Notes under the pieces: generated by a model
Databases searched by the model: none
Seen by the model: only the letters and a program-made list of their open reading frames with translations
What the model was told of the DNA's origin: nothing
Source: Algibacter pectinivorans
GTDB taxonomy: Bacteria > Bacteroidota > Bacteroidia > Flavobacteriales > Flavobacteriaceae
NCBI RefSeq assembly: GCF_900112595.1
Contig: NZ_FOMI01000003.1
Span: forward strand, 186,001-250,000
DNA length: 64,000 bases
Direction of reading: 5' to 3'
Program-made: the position numbers and the translations under genes
Shown here: piece by piece, positions 28,745-37,261 of the stretch
Layout of the letters: each line of letters starts with the position of its first letter
How positions within the stretch are numbered: the stretch's first letter is position 1

Positions 28745-28786
28745 AAAACCCTCCCAAAACTTAAGTTTTGGGAGGGTTTTTGTTTT
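28745..28786. terminator. Strong bidirectional terminator
   Basis: Perfect 16-bp stem AAAACCCTCCCAAAAC / GTTTTGGGAGGGTTTT with loop TTAA and T-runs on either side. It serves the convergent genes ending at 28711 (+) and 28785 (-). Confidence 0.93.
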
Positions 28787-29963
28787 ATCTAATAGTGTAG
28801 GCATTAATTATATCCTTTAGTTGTAGTTTTAAATCTTCTCCAGTATCGTAAACCATTTGTTCGTTGCTAGGGAAGGGTAGACGTCTATTGTTTAATAACT
28901 TTGTATCTTCATTATTTAATGCACGTATATCGCCTTTATATTTAGCAAAAACAAGTTCGAATACAAACCCACTATCAATGGTAAAGGTATCTACAAGTTG
29001 GTTGCTTTGGTTATTGATATATACAACTTCTGCAATAATTTGGGAAGATTTAGTTTGTATGGTTTCATATAAACGAGCGCTTACTTTTATAACTTTTTCG
29101 TGTTTAATATCGTTACCTAAGCTATCTTTTACAACATTACCTTTTCTGTCTTTTTCGTATTCCCAACCATCTGAAACCTCTTTTTCGCGTAAAAACTCAC
29201 GCTGATTAATGCGTTCTGGAGCGATTTCTATTTGTTTAAAATTAAGGTTCATAGCATAATCGTAATTAAGGTTTGGTATTTGGTTAGCGTGATATTCACT
29301 CCAAAATTTATTTAAACCGTAGGTTTCAAAATTCAATAAATCTGTTTCTAAACGTTGTGGTATAACTTGTTGAGTATCGTTATGGATAGATACTAAAATA
29401 TAGTCTTTTCCTCGTTGGTGGGCTTCGGTTATAAGTTCTCTAGTGTTCTCGTAATTAGGACTTAAACGCTCTAGATAAGATAACTCCGTATGTGCTTGTT
29501 TTATATCCTGCTTATTATCAGACTCTAAAAGATTTAAACCTTTTTCGTAAATGTAATCTGCTAGTTGTGTTTTAGAATCTATAATATTGTCACTGTAGTC
29601 ATTAAATGAAAACGGAATGTCTTTTCCGTTTACTGTTAATGGCAAAATAGGCTTTATTGCGTTTTGTCTTGCATTTAAATCTATGTATAGCTCGTAAATT
29701 TTTTTAAATGTTTCTGGATTAGCGTCTTTTTTAAGATGTTCAATAGCTTCTAAATCGCGATTTACGACTTTATTATACGCATCTTGAAGCATAATTACAT
29801 ACTCATAATTACGTTTCTTATTCTTATTTTTTCTTAGTTTTTCTAAAGCTGTATTTATAGCACCATCATAATTACCAGAATTAACTGCAATTGCAACTTG
29901 CTTTTTAGTGTTACAAGCTATGAGTAATATAAATACAATTGAAAGAAGTAGTAGTTTTTTCAT
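28785..29963 (-). CDS. TPR-like lipoprotein of unknown function
   Basis: 392 aa. Lipoprotein signal LLLLSIVFILLIAC with lipobox LIAC at residues 14-17. The N-terminal half is helical with TPR-like spacing (YDGAINTALEKLRKNKNKKR, FKKIYELYIDLNARQNAI, YIYEKGLNLLESDNKQDIKQ). The C-terminal half has mixed beta strands (KDYILVSIHNDTQQVIPQRL, SQIIAEVVYINNQSNQLVD, GFVFELVFAKYKGDIRAL). Similar lipoproteins are common in Flavobacteriia and are annotated only as hypothetical. Single gene. The C-terminus overlaps the terminator arm by two bases. Confidence 0.75.
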   Translation of the reverse strand: MKKLLLLSIVFILLIACNTKKQVAIAVNSGNYDGAINTALEKLRKNKNKKRNYEYVIMLQDAYNKVVNRDLEAIEHLKKDANPETFKKIYELYIDLNARQNAIKPILPLTVNGKDIPFSFNDYSDNIIDSKTQLADYIYEKGLNLLESDNKQDIKQAHTELSYLERLSPNYENTRELITEAHQRGKDYILVSIHNDTQQVIPQRLETDLLNFETYGLNKFWSEYHANQIPNLNYDYAMNLNFKQIEIAPERINQREFLREKEVSDGWEYEKDRKGNVVKDSLGNDIKHEKVIKVSARLYETIQTKSSQIIAEVVYINNQSNQLVDTFTIDSGFVFELVFAKYKGDIRALNNEDTKLLNNRRLPFPSNEQMVYDTGEDLKLQLKDIINAYTIR

Positions 29964-30324
29964 GGGTTAATTGTTTTGATTATTTGGTTACTGTTTCAAT
30001 AGTGGTGCCAAAATACGAACTTTATATATGAAATGTTAATTTATACGATAAAGGGTTATTAAAAATCTTGTTTTGTAAATTTAATATTACTTTTTGGTTG
30101 TAGGTAAGAGTTTTTTGAATACCCTAATTTAGTTGTAAAACTGTGTTTTAGTGTTTATTAATTTGGTTTTAAAACTATGAGTTTTTCATTTTTATTAATA
30201 TGTAAAATCAACTTTTCAAATTTATAGTTTGTAATTATAGTCGGTATAGTTTGAATTTAAACAAAAGCCTCTGCAACTAATAATGTTGTAAACCCATTAG
30301 TAACTGGTTTTGACTGGTTAACTC
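29964..30324. other. Gene-free AT-rich spacer
   Basis: About 360 bases upstream of the TPR-like lipoprotein gene. It contains a minus-strand TAAATTTG at 30217-30224, far from the gene, and no ORF or recognisable RNA. The structured element at 30325-30410 follows. Confidence 0.4.
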
Positions 30325-30410
30325 GCGTTAGGGATTGTAATGAATAGCCCACAGCCTGACGAAGGAAGTGCGAGGACTTGTAATGGAAAGCCCGACCCTT
30401 GTGGTAACGC
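30325..30410 (+). ncRNA. Structured intergenic element, copy 1
   Basis: 86-nt, relatively GC-rich island in AT-rich spacer. It starts GCGTTAGGGATTGTAA and ends TAATGGAAAGCCCGACCC...GTAACGC. The ends pair (GCGTTA/TAACGC) and a small 3' hairpin ACC-N5-GGT is possible. A second copy with compensating changes lies at 33331-33419 on the other strand. It matches a recurrent flavobacterial intergenic sequence that I have seen before; I cannot say whether it corresponds to a named Rfam family such as Flavo-1. A terminator hairpin follows. Confidence 0.6.
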
Positions 30411-30417
30411 TAAAAAA

Positions 30418-30457
30418 ATAAAACGCCCTTAAACAGTAGTCTAAGAGCGTTTTTGTA
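30418..30457. terminator. Terminator of fahA and of the structured element
   Basis: Inverted repeat AAAACGCCCTTA / TAAGAGCGTTTT with A-run on the left and T-run on the right, able to act on both strands. Confidence 0.75.
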
Positions 30458-30482
30458 TTTTAAATTTTAAGGTGCTAAACTA

Positions 30483-31766
30483 TTATTTTTTACTATAAAT
30501 AGGTAATAATTTATTAGCTACTTTACCAAAACCAATGCGTGTACCATCCTTTTCGCAGTAGCCTCGCATAATTACAGTATCGTTATCGTTTATAAATTTA
30601 CGTTCTGTACCATCTTTTAACTTAATAGGTTTTTCGCCTTTCCAGGTAAGCTCTAGCATAGAGCCATAACTATCTTCGGTAGGGCCAGAAATAGTTCCGC
30701 TTCCCATCATATCGCCAGAATTTACAGGACAACCATTAATGGTGTGGTGCGCCAACTGTTGCGACATGTTCCAGTACATATATTTAAAGTTAGATTTGCT
30801 TACTACGTTTTCTTTAGCGCCTTGTGGTTGTATGGCCACTTCTAAGTTAATATCGAAACTCTTTTTACCTTTATATTTAAGGTAGTCTAGCTGTTTTTTT
30901 AATGGTTTAGGGCTTTCTACGCGGTAAGGCTCTAAGGCATCTAAAGTTACAATCCAAGGCGATATTGACGATGCAAAGCTTTTAGCTAAAAATGGTCCTA
31001 ATGGCACATATTCCCATTTTTGAATATCTCTAGCGCTCCAATCGTTAAGCAATACTAAACCAAAAATATACTCTTCGGCTTCATTAACTGGTATAGGCTC
31101 GCCTAAATCGTTAGCATCGGTAGTAATAAAGGCCATTTCTAGCTCGAAATCTATGAGTTTACTTGGTCCAAAAACAGGCTCTGTTGCCCCGTTTGGTAGC
31201 GTTTGCCCTTGCGGACGGTGTATAGGGATGCCCGATGGAATAATAGAACTACTTCTACCATGATAACCCACCGGAATATGTAACCAGTTTGGTAAAAGCG
31301 CATTATCGGGGTCTCTAAACATGGTACCTACATTTGTAGCATGTTCTATGCTGGAGTAAAAATCGGTATAATCGCCAACTTGTACAGGCAATTGCATTTC
31401 AATTTCGTCTAAACGAAATAAAATGGTTTCCTTATGTTTTGTGTTGTTTTTTAAGGTGTCGTTTTCGGCATCAAAAATTTCTGCTATTCTATTTCTTACG
31501 GCGCGCCATGTTTTTCTACCATCGGCAATAAAATCATTTAAGGTGTCTTGTAAAAAAATATCATCGGTTAGTGGAATACCATCAAAATAACCTAATTGAT
31601 GCAGAGCCCCTAAATCTATAGCTGTATCTCCAATTCGAGTACCGATAGTAATAATATCGTCGCGCGTTAAAAATACACCAAAAGGGATGTTTTGTATAGG
31701 GAAGTCCGAGTTCTTATCAACGTGTAACCACGAAGTTCTATCTGGATTATTAGCGGATAGTGGCAT
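30483..31766 (-). CDS. fahA: Fumarylacetoacetase
   Basis: 427 aa. Hydrolyses fumarylacetoacetate to fumarate and acetoacetate, the last step of tyrosine/homogentisate breakdown. N-terminal FAA_hydrolase_N domain (about 1-115; FPIQNIPFGVF), catalytic domain with TDFYSSIEHATNVGTMFRD, PVGYHGRSSSIIPSG, KLIDFELEMAFI (metal ligands), FGLVLLNDWSARDIQKWEYV, LGPFLAKSF and VNSGDMMGSGTISGP. Length as in the eukaryotic-type enzyme. Homogentisate dioxygenase and hydroxyphenylpyruvate dioxygenase genes are not adjacent. Divergent from glyA. Firm. Confidence 0.96.
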   Translation of the reverse strand: MPLSANNPDRTSWLHVDKNSDFPIQNIPFGVFLTRDDIITIGTRIGDTAIDLGALHQLGYFDGIPLTDDIFLQDTLNDFIADGRKTWRAVRNRIAEIFDAENDTLKNNTKHKETILFRLDEIEMQLPVQVGDYTDFYSSIEHATNVGTMFRDPDNALLPNWLHIPVGYHGRSSSIIPSGIPIHRPQGQTLPNGATEPVFGPSKLIDFELEMAFITTDANDLGEPIPVNEAEEYIFGLVLLNDWSARDIQKWEYVPLGPFLAKSFASSISPWIVTLDALEPYRVESPKPLKKQLDYLKYKGKKSFDINLEVAIQPQGAKENVVSKSNFKYMYWNMSQQLAHHTINGCPVNSGDMMGSGTISGPTEDSYGSMLELTWKGEKPIKLKDGTERKFINDNDTVIMRGYCEKDGTRIGFGKVANKLLPIYSKK

Positions 31767-31800
31767 GTCTTATGTTGTTAAAGGTTTATTGTTAACTTAT

Positions 31801-31808
31801 CAAACCTA
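31801..31808 (-). promoter_or_regulatory. Candidate -7 element for fahA
   Basis: TAGGTTTG on the minus strand matches TAnnTTTG; a TTG (31833-31835) lies 24 bp further upstream, one base beyond the usual range. It gives a leader of about 30 nt. Confidence 0.45.
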
Positions 31809-31931
31809 AACATTTTTTTTATTTTAAGTTAACAAAACAGAAAAAATATATATAAAAATTAACAGTTAATAAACCGTTGAAAACTTAAAACAATTCTACT
31901 TTTTTTTAATACGTTTAACTAATCTATTTGC

Positions 31932-31939
31932 TATTTTTG
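31932..31939 (+). promoter_or_regulatory. Candidate -7 element for glyA
   Basis: TATTTTTG, 59 bp before the glyA ATG, matches TAnnTTTG. No clear -33 TTG at 17-23 bp. Confidence 0.45.
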
Positions 31940-31998
31940 CACATTATTTAAATAAAACAAGATTTCCATTAGTATGGAAATAAAAAAAATAAACACTT

Positions 31999-33270
31999 AT
32001 GCAACGCGACGAACAAATTTTTGAACTTATTCAAGCAGAAAAAGAACGCCAATTACATGGTATAGAACTTATTGCATCAGAGAATTTTGTAAGCGACCAA
32101 GTTATGGAAGCAGCAGGTTCTGTGTTAACAAACAAATATGCCGAGGGTTACCCAGGAAAACGTTACTATGGTGGTTGCGAAGTCGTGGACGAAGTAGAGC
32201 AAATTGCTATCGATAGAGCAAAAGCTTTATTTGGAGCTGCTTATGTAAATGTACAACCACACTCTGGTAGTCAGGCTAATACGGCAGTTTACCATGCTTG
32301 TTTAAATCCAGGTGATAAAATTTTAGGATTCGATTTATCTCACGGTGGTCACCTAACACATGGGTCGCCAGTAAACTTTTCGGGTAAATTATATAATCCA
32401 GTGTTTTACGGCGTAGAGCAAGAAACAGGTGTTTTAAACTACGATAAAATTCAAGAAATTGCAACAAAAGAGCAACCAAAGCTTATAATAGCAGGAGCTT
32501 CGGCATATTCTCGCGATATCGATTTTAAACGTTTTAGAATTATAGCAGATAGCGTTGGTGCCATTTTAATGGCCGATATTTCGCATCCTGCAGGTTTAAT
32601 TGCAAAAGGTATTTTAAACGATCCATTACCACACTGTCATATTGTTACAACAACAACGCACAAAACATTAAGAGGACCAAGAGGAGGTATGATCATGATG
32701 GGGCAAGATTTCGAAAATCCTTTCGGAATTAAACTTAAAAACGGAAGCCTACGTAAAATGTCGTCTTTATTAGATTCTGCAGTTTTCCCAGGAAACCAAG
32801 GTGGACCATTAGAGCATATTATTGCAGCAAAAGCAATTGCATTTGGCGAAGCTTTAACCGACGATTTTTTAACCTACCAATTACAAGTTAAAAAGAACGC
32901 CTCAACTATGGCAGATGCCTTAGTAGCAAAAGGCTATAACATTATATCTAACGGTACAGATAACCACTGTATGCTAATCGATTTACGTAACAAAAACCTA
33001 TCTGGTAAAGATGCGGAACAAGCGTTGGTAAAGGCAGATATTACAGTAAACAAAAACATGGTACCGTTCGATGATAAATCACCATTTGTAACCTCAGGAA
33101 TTCGTTTAGGCGTATCTGCAGTAACAACCCGTGGTTTAAAAGAAGACGATATGGGTGCTATTGTAGAGCTTGTAGACGAGGTTATTACAAACTTCGAAGA
33201 CGAGGCCGTACTAGAAGCCGTAAAAATAAAAGTAAATGCTATGATGAAGGATAAACCTTTATTCGTATAA
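31999..33270 (+). CDS. glyA: Serine hydroxymethyltransferase
   Basis: 423-aa PLP enzyme that interconverts serine and glycine with tetrahydrofolate and supplies one-carbon units. Seen: [87 protein letters not shown], the PLP-binding lysine in [14 protein letters not shown], and [11 protein letters not shown]. Length as usual. Monocistronic with its own terminator. Divergent from fahA. Firm. Confidence 0.97.
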   Translation: MQRDEQIFELIQAEKERQLHGIELIASENFVSDQVMEAAGSVLTNKYAEGYPGKRYYGGCEVVDEVEQIAIDRAKALFGAAYVNVQPHSGSQANTAVYHACLNPGDKILGFDLSHGGHLTHGSPVNFSGKLYNPVFYGVEQETGVLNYDKIQEIATKEQPKLIIAGASAYSRDIDFKRFRIIADSVGAILMADISHPAGLIAKGILNDPLPHCHIVTTTTHKTLRGPRGGMIMMGQDFENPFGIKLKNGSLRKMSSLLDSAVFPGNQGGPLEHIIAAKAIAFGEALTDDFLTYQLQVKKNASTMADALVAKGYNIISNGTDNHCMLIDLRNKNLSGKDAEQALVKADITVNKNMVPFDDKSPFVTSGIRLGVSAVTTRGLKEDDMGAIVELVDEVITNFEDEAVLEAVKIKVNAMMKDKPLFV

Positions 33271-33293
33271 GCAAAACCAAAAATAATTATTTA

Positions 33294-33323
33294 AAAAATC
33301 CTGCTGCAAAGCGGGATTTTTTT
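33294..33323 (+). terminator. Terminator of glyA
   Basis: Stem AAATCCTGCT / AGCGGGATTT (one G-T pair), loop GCAA, then T7. Confidence 0.85.
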
Positions 33324-33330
33324 GTTTTGG

Positions 33331-33419
33331 GCGCTACCCGAAAAGGGTCGGGCTTTACACTATATCTTTTTTTGCCATTTATGGCAGCAAAAAAAGGATG
33401 CCGCTACAATCCCTAGCGC
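33331..33419 (-). ncRNA. Structured intergenic element, copy 2
   Basis: Read on the minus strand this 89-nt element begins GCGCTAGGGATTGTAGCG and ends GTGTAAAGCCCGACCC...GGGTAGCGC. It shares both end blocks with copy 1 (30325-30410). The terminal stem is GCGCTA/TAGCGC, so the T-A pair of copy 1 is replaced by C-G, a compensating change. Inside are TGCCAT-AA-ATGGCA and, at the 3' side, ACCC/GGGT hairpins. Located between the glyA terminator and the 3' end of the alpha/beta hydrolase gene. Confidence 0.6.
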
Positions 33420-33640
33420 GGGCAAGTAAGTTGTAATGCGTGCTTAATTAGAAGTTTTATCTAGTCCTGTAGCATACAGTGCTTAATTGCTATAATAAAT
33501 AATGGCGTTTTTTGGGGTTAAGTAATTTGTTTACCATTAGTATCGCTTTTTTTTAGCAAAAACTTAGCCATAGTACTCTATGCGGCAAACACCTTAACTA
33601 AGCTGTTTTTAAGCTAGAGCTTTGTTTTGTTAGGCTATTT
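33420..33640. other. Spacer downstream of the alpha/beta hydrolase gene
   Basis: About 220 AT-rich bases with several T-runs (for example near 33547). No ORF or repeat that I can support and no clear terminator stem. Confidence 0.35.
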
Positions 33641-34513
33641 TTATGTGGTTAGTCTTTCCTTTAAAAGTTTAATATATCTATTAGTGTCTTCGAGTTCTGG
33701 GAAATGTCCACAATTTTCAAATTCGATTATTTCGCAATTAGGCAGGTGTTCTAAAATAGATTTATTATTTGTTCTTCTATGCGTAAAGTCTTTTGTACCC
33801 CATATTAAGGTAGAAGGCACTTCTAGGACTTTTAATACCGACTCGCTTTCGTTTTCTAGCCCTTGTACCAACCCAGACAAGCAAAAACAACCTCCATTAT
33901 TTAACATTTTTATTGCAGGATTAACAAAATTTAATTTATCAGTATCTTTAGGTAAAGCATATTTATACCATGTTTTTGCTAATTTTTTTTCAGAAAAAGA
34001 ATTTACTAGCTGTCCCACTATGGGGTATCTTAATACTTTTGGTATGCTTTTATGTGTCCACTTTACCATTTCGTTTATAGATGGCGTTTGCGATAAGAAT
34101 AAATGCACAATTCTATCTGGAAATAGTTCGGCCGTTTTAATGGCATAAAATCCATTTGAACAAGAAAAACAAAGTGCAGCTTTTTCAATTCTTAAAATAT
34201 CCATTAGGTTTATTACAAGAAGAGAAGCTTTATTAAAAGAATAATCATATTTAAAATTGGGATAGGAGTAACCAAGTCCAATAAATTCAAAACAAATTAC
34301 CCTAAAGTTGTGCGATAATTTCGAAATAAGGTTGTTGTGATGTTCAATTATATTCGGACCATCAGGAACCGATATTATTACCGGCTTGTTGCCCCTAGAA
34401 TCAAAAACACGAACCTTTCCAAAGTTTGTTGAAACAATAGAAAAGTTGTTAGTTAAATTGGTTTGTCTTTTTTTTAATGTACACCTAAATATATCAATAA
34501 AATCTCCTGCCAT
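33641..34513 (-). CDS. Alpha/beta hydrolase
   Basis: 290 aa. Alpha/beta-hydrolase fold of the MhpC/epoxide hydrolase group: strand GKVRVFDSRGNKPVIISVPD, FRVICFEFIGLGYSYPN, nucleophile elbow region ALCFSCSNGFYAIKTAE, acid loop STLIWGTKDFTHRRTN and catalytic His in FENCGHFPELED. The elbow reads S-C-S-N-G instead of the usual G-x-S-x-G, so the first Gly is replaced by Ser; the nucleophile Ser is kept. No signal peptide. Monocistronic. Substrate unknown. Confidence 0.82.
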   Translation of the reverse strand: MAGDFIDIFRCTLKKRQTNLTNNFSIVSTNFGKVRVFDSRGNKPVIISVPDGPNIIEHHNNLISKLSHNFRVICFEFIGLGYSYPNFKYDYSFNKASLLVINLMDILRIEKAALCFSCSNGFYAIKTAELFPDRIVHLFLSQTPSINEMVKWTHKSIPKVLRYPIVGQLVNSFSEKKLAKTWYKYALPKDTDKLNFVNPAIKMLNNGGCFCLSGLVQGLENESESVLKVLEVPSTLIWGTKDFTHRRTNNKSILEHLPNCEIIEFENCGHFPELEDTNRYIKLLKERLTT

Positions 34514-34693
34514 TTCATTATTTTTAATGTTATGTTATTTTTGCGTATCGTTTTTAACAGAAGCAAATACTGCCTTTATTATATTTATTATGTATATAAA
34601 AGACTTTTACTATTGCAAAAAGCGGATTGCCTTATGACGAAAACTTTGTTTAAAAATTAGCTTAAAGTTACTTGTTTTTTAACTCAGTTCTTT

Positions 34694-34703
34694 GTTGTGG
34701 TTA
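34694..34703 (+). repeat. Inverted repeat, left copy (orphan gene cassette)
   Basis: GTTGTGGTTA, exactly complementary to TAACCACAAC at 35398-35407. The copies bracket one small orphan gene; this copy contains the gene's stop codon. Confidence 0.55.
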
Positions 34704-35384
34704 GTTTTTTATTTCCACTTTCAAATATTTTATTTCCTTTTCGCAACTTGTTTGAAATTCAGATTCAAGTTTTAAATAGTAACTATTATTTAAAACTTTA
34801 GATTCAATCGTTCTCCAACCTTGAATTCCAATAACGTACTGTTCTTTCGTTTTTAAATCCGTTAATGCAATTTCTTCTTCTCCATAATAGTTTGAGTGAG
34901 AAATGGTTGCTTCTCCATTTGAAGTCAAAGGTTTTCCCATTGTAAAACAAGTCAGTCCGTTTTTCAAGTCAACTGATAAAAATCCCCAACCCTCAAATTC
35001 AGTAATTTCAATTAATGCGTTTCCGCAATAAGTTCCCTTAAATTCGTAATTTGAATATCCTTTTTCTTTTAATAAATATTTACACGCTTTTAATTCAGGT
35101 GTTTTTATTCCAATTCCATTATTAGCATTTGCTCGAAATGTATAGCAAGAGTCTTTAAGTTTGAAAATTTCAGGATATTTTTTGGTCAGTTCAATTTCAG
35201 ATATTGGCTTAAAATCAATAAATTTTTCTGAAATTCTAACAACTTTATCATATTCCGATTTGTCAATAAGTTCCGATTTTCCATTTAGAATATTCGACAA
35301 ATTCCGTATTACAAAATCACAATCTTGAGCCCAAGAAGTTTGGACAATGGTAAATAGAAATATTAAGATTAGTCTTATTTTCAT
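34701..35384 (-). CDS. Secreted orphan protein
   Basis: 227 aa not recognised. Signal peptide 1-19 (IFLFTIVQTSWAQ). The mature part has five Cys residues (DCDF, SCYTF, ACKYLL, YCGNALIEI, TCFTMG, and SCEKE near the end) and a helical N-terminal half (LSNILNGKSELIDKSEYDKV) followed by a beta-rich C-terminal half (ALIEITEFEGWGFLSVDLKN, EQYVIGIQGWRTIESK). The gene is isolated and lies between perfect 10-bp inverted repeats, in the way of small secreted-protein cassettes common in Bacteroidota. No function proposed. Confidence 0.7.
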   Translation of the reverse strand: MKIRLILIFLFTIVQTSWAQDCDFVIRNLSNILNGKSELIDKSEYDKVVRISEKFIDFKPISEIELTKKYPEIFKLKDSCYTFRANANNGIGIKTPELKACKYLLKEKGYSNYEFKGTYCGNALIEITEFEGWGFLSVDLKNGLTCFTMGKPLTSNGEATISHSNYYGEEEIALTDLKTKEQYVIGIQGWRTIESKVLNNSYYLKLESEFQTSCEKEIKYLKVEIKN

Positions 35385-35397
35385 TGGTATGTCAAAT

Positions 35398-35407
35398 TAA
35401 CCACAAC
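35398..35407 (+). repeat. Inverted repeat, right copy (orphan gene cassette)
   Basis: TAACCACAAC, complement of 34694-34703; followed by ACGTTATATAATAAC, itself containing a short palindrome GTTATATAATAAC. Confidence 0.55.
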
Positions 35408-35564
35408 ACGTTATATAATAACTTTCATTACTCATATCCCGCAAATAGGTCAGGATAAAATAACTTTTTAGTTATTGTTATCCCGTAAATATAATTATTT
35501 TTTATGTAAGAAAATTACAAATTGTAGAAAGCAAGAAAAGCACGCGTATAAAAAGGGTATAAAA

Positions 35565-35606
35565 AAACCAACCATAATTTAGGTGTCATTATGGTTGGTG
35601 TTTGTA
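35565..35606 (-). terminator. Terminator of the GT2 gene
   Basis: Stem AACCAACCATAAT / ATTATGGTTGG with A-run on the left (T-run on the minus strand), 26 bases after the GT2 stop codon. Confidence 0.8.
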
Positions 35607-35631
35607 AATTGTAAAAACTAAAATGACTCTT

Positions 35632-37065
35632 CTAAACCTTAGCCACTTTTTTATCTGCTAGTTCTCTTGTTAGCCACCCACTTTTGTTTGCAGTAGCAAT
35701 AGCGTAGGGTGTAATCCAGAACAAGCCAAAGGTGTATAAAATGCTGTACGAATAAGCCCAAAATGCCTCGAAAGATCTGTATCTATGTGCAAAGAACAAC
35801 ACCGGAAATGTAGCAAGTACTAAAATAGTTACTAGTGTAGAGCCTACAAATAATAACGGGTGTACAAGTACAAAGTATAACATGAAAAATAAAAACGGAA
35901 AGCTCATTAAAATTTTAGAAAACTGACTAATAAATAATAAACGTGTTCCGAATTTAGAATCGGGTCTAAAATTAGTAAACACATATTTAGCCATTTCTAA
36001 ATTTTCGCGCACATTACTGCGTCCCCATCTAATAAACATTTTATATAAACCTGTATATTCCTCTGGTACATTGGTGTAAGCAATAGCATTTTTTTGAAAC
36101 AGCACATGTTTACCTTGTTTTAATATCATGTTGGTCATGGCGCGATCTTCACCAATATCCGATGGTGTACCCATAAACGTTTGGTTAATCCATTGTGGTA
36201 AACAGTTATGCACTGCTGTACTGCGGTAAGCTGCTAAAGCACCAGGTGTACAAAGCACCGAGTTTAAATTACTTTCGGCAGATCTTACAAACTCGAAACT
36301 TAATACAAAACTAACATCTAGCATTTTAGGTAGCGTTGCCTTTTTATTGTTTAAAACACGAATGTTTCCTGCTACGGCACCACATTGCTCGTTATGTACA
36401 AACGGACTTACTAAAAGTTTAATAGTATCGGTGTTTACAATAGAGTCGCTATCTACGGTAACATAAATATCGCCTGTTCCTACATTAAAACCACGGTAAA
36501 GGGCGTGTCGTTTTCCTTGATTATGTGGTTGTTTGTATATTTCTAAACGGTCTCCTAATTTTTCTTTAGCATTTTGTATCCATGTCCAAGTATCGTCTTT
36601 ACTACCATCGTCAATGGCAATAAGTTGTAGTTTTTCTTCTGGGTAATCACTTTCAGCTAAACTCATTAAAGTATCATAAACCTGTTTACCTTCGTTATAA
36701 GCTGGTACAATAACCGTACATGTTGGCAAGTCGGTATCTGGAACAGCTTCAATAGGTTTATATTTAAAAAAGTTATAAACCATGTATAAAAATAGTAACA
36801 CTTTGTACGCCATAAAACTAAAGGCTACAACGCCAAAAGCATAACCAATTGTGGTGCTAAATTTATTGGCGTTAAACTGCTCGAAATCGTTATGAAATAC
36901 CCAGAAAAAAGAAAGCCCTAAAGCCATGAATAAAAAAGTGCTTAGGGAAACAAAGTTGTTTTGAGAATTTTCGGGAGTTAATTGATAACGAAAAAAAGTT
37001 TTAGTAGAATGGATTGATTTTTTGATAATGAAATTAATTTTACGAAGGTAAACTTGTATGTCCAT
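35632..37065 (-). CDS. Membrane glycosyltransferase family 2 (hyaluronan/poly-GlcNAc synthase-like)
   Basis: 477 aa. Two N-terminal membrane segments (about 40-60 and 72-95), a cytoplasmic GT2 catalytic domain and three or four C-terminal membrane segments (about 375-460). Catalytic motifs of processive GT2 enzymes are present: TVIVPAYNEGKQV, IAIDDGSKD, VTVDSDSIV (DxD-like), GEDRAM (general base region) and IRWGRSNVRE in place of Q(R/Q)xRW. Such enzymes polymerise and export beta-linked aminosugar or glucuronan polymers. No deacetylase or export partner genes are adjacent, so the polymer is unknown. Monocistronic. Confidence 0.88.
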   Translation of the reverse strand: MDIQVYLRKINFIIKKSIHSTKTFFRYQLTPENSQNNFVSLSTFLFMALGLSFFWVFHNDFEQFNANKFSTTIGYAFGVVAFSFMAYKVLLFLYMVYNFFKYKPIEAVPDTDLPTCTVIVPAYNEGKQVYDTLMSLAESDYPEEKLQLIAIDDGSKDDTWTWIQNAKEKLGDRLEIYKQPHNQGKRHALYRGFNVGTGDIYVTVDSDSIVNTDTIKLLVSPFVHNEQCGAVAGNIRVLNNKKATLPKMLDVSFVLSFEFVRSAESNLNSVLCTPGALAAYRSTAVHNCLPQWINQTFMGTPSDIGEDRAMTNMILKQGKHVLFQKNAIAYTNVPEEYTGLYKMFIRWGRSNVRENLEMAKYVFTNFRPDSKFGTRLLFISQFSKILMSFPFLFFMLYFVLVHPLLFVGSTLVTILVLATFPVLFFAHRYRSFEAFWAYSYSILYTFGLFWITPYAIATANKSGWLTRELADKKVAKV

Positions 37066-37261
37066 AAATCTATAAGGGTTTTTGTTTGATTTGTTTTTTT
37101 GGTTTATACTAGATTTACGTAGGAAAATTTGGTTTAGATGTCCTGTAAATGTTAATTAAAGCTTAACATTTTTATTAATAACAAGACTATAAATAGGTAA
37201 TAGGCCTATTGCCTGAGCTTTATGGAAGTAATGGGTAAGTATTAGGAATTAAATAGTTTTT

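Noticed and set aside
33627-34148. 173-aa plus-strand ORF opposite the alpha/beta hydrolase gene
   Set aside because: Antisense to a protein with intact triad residues; translation has no recognisable motif.
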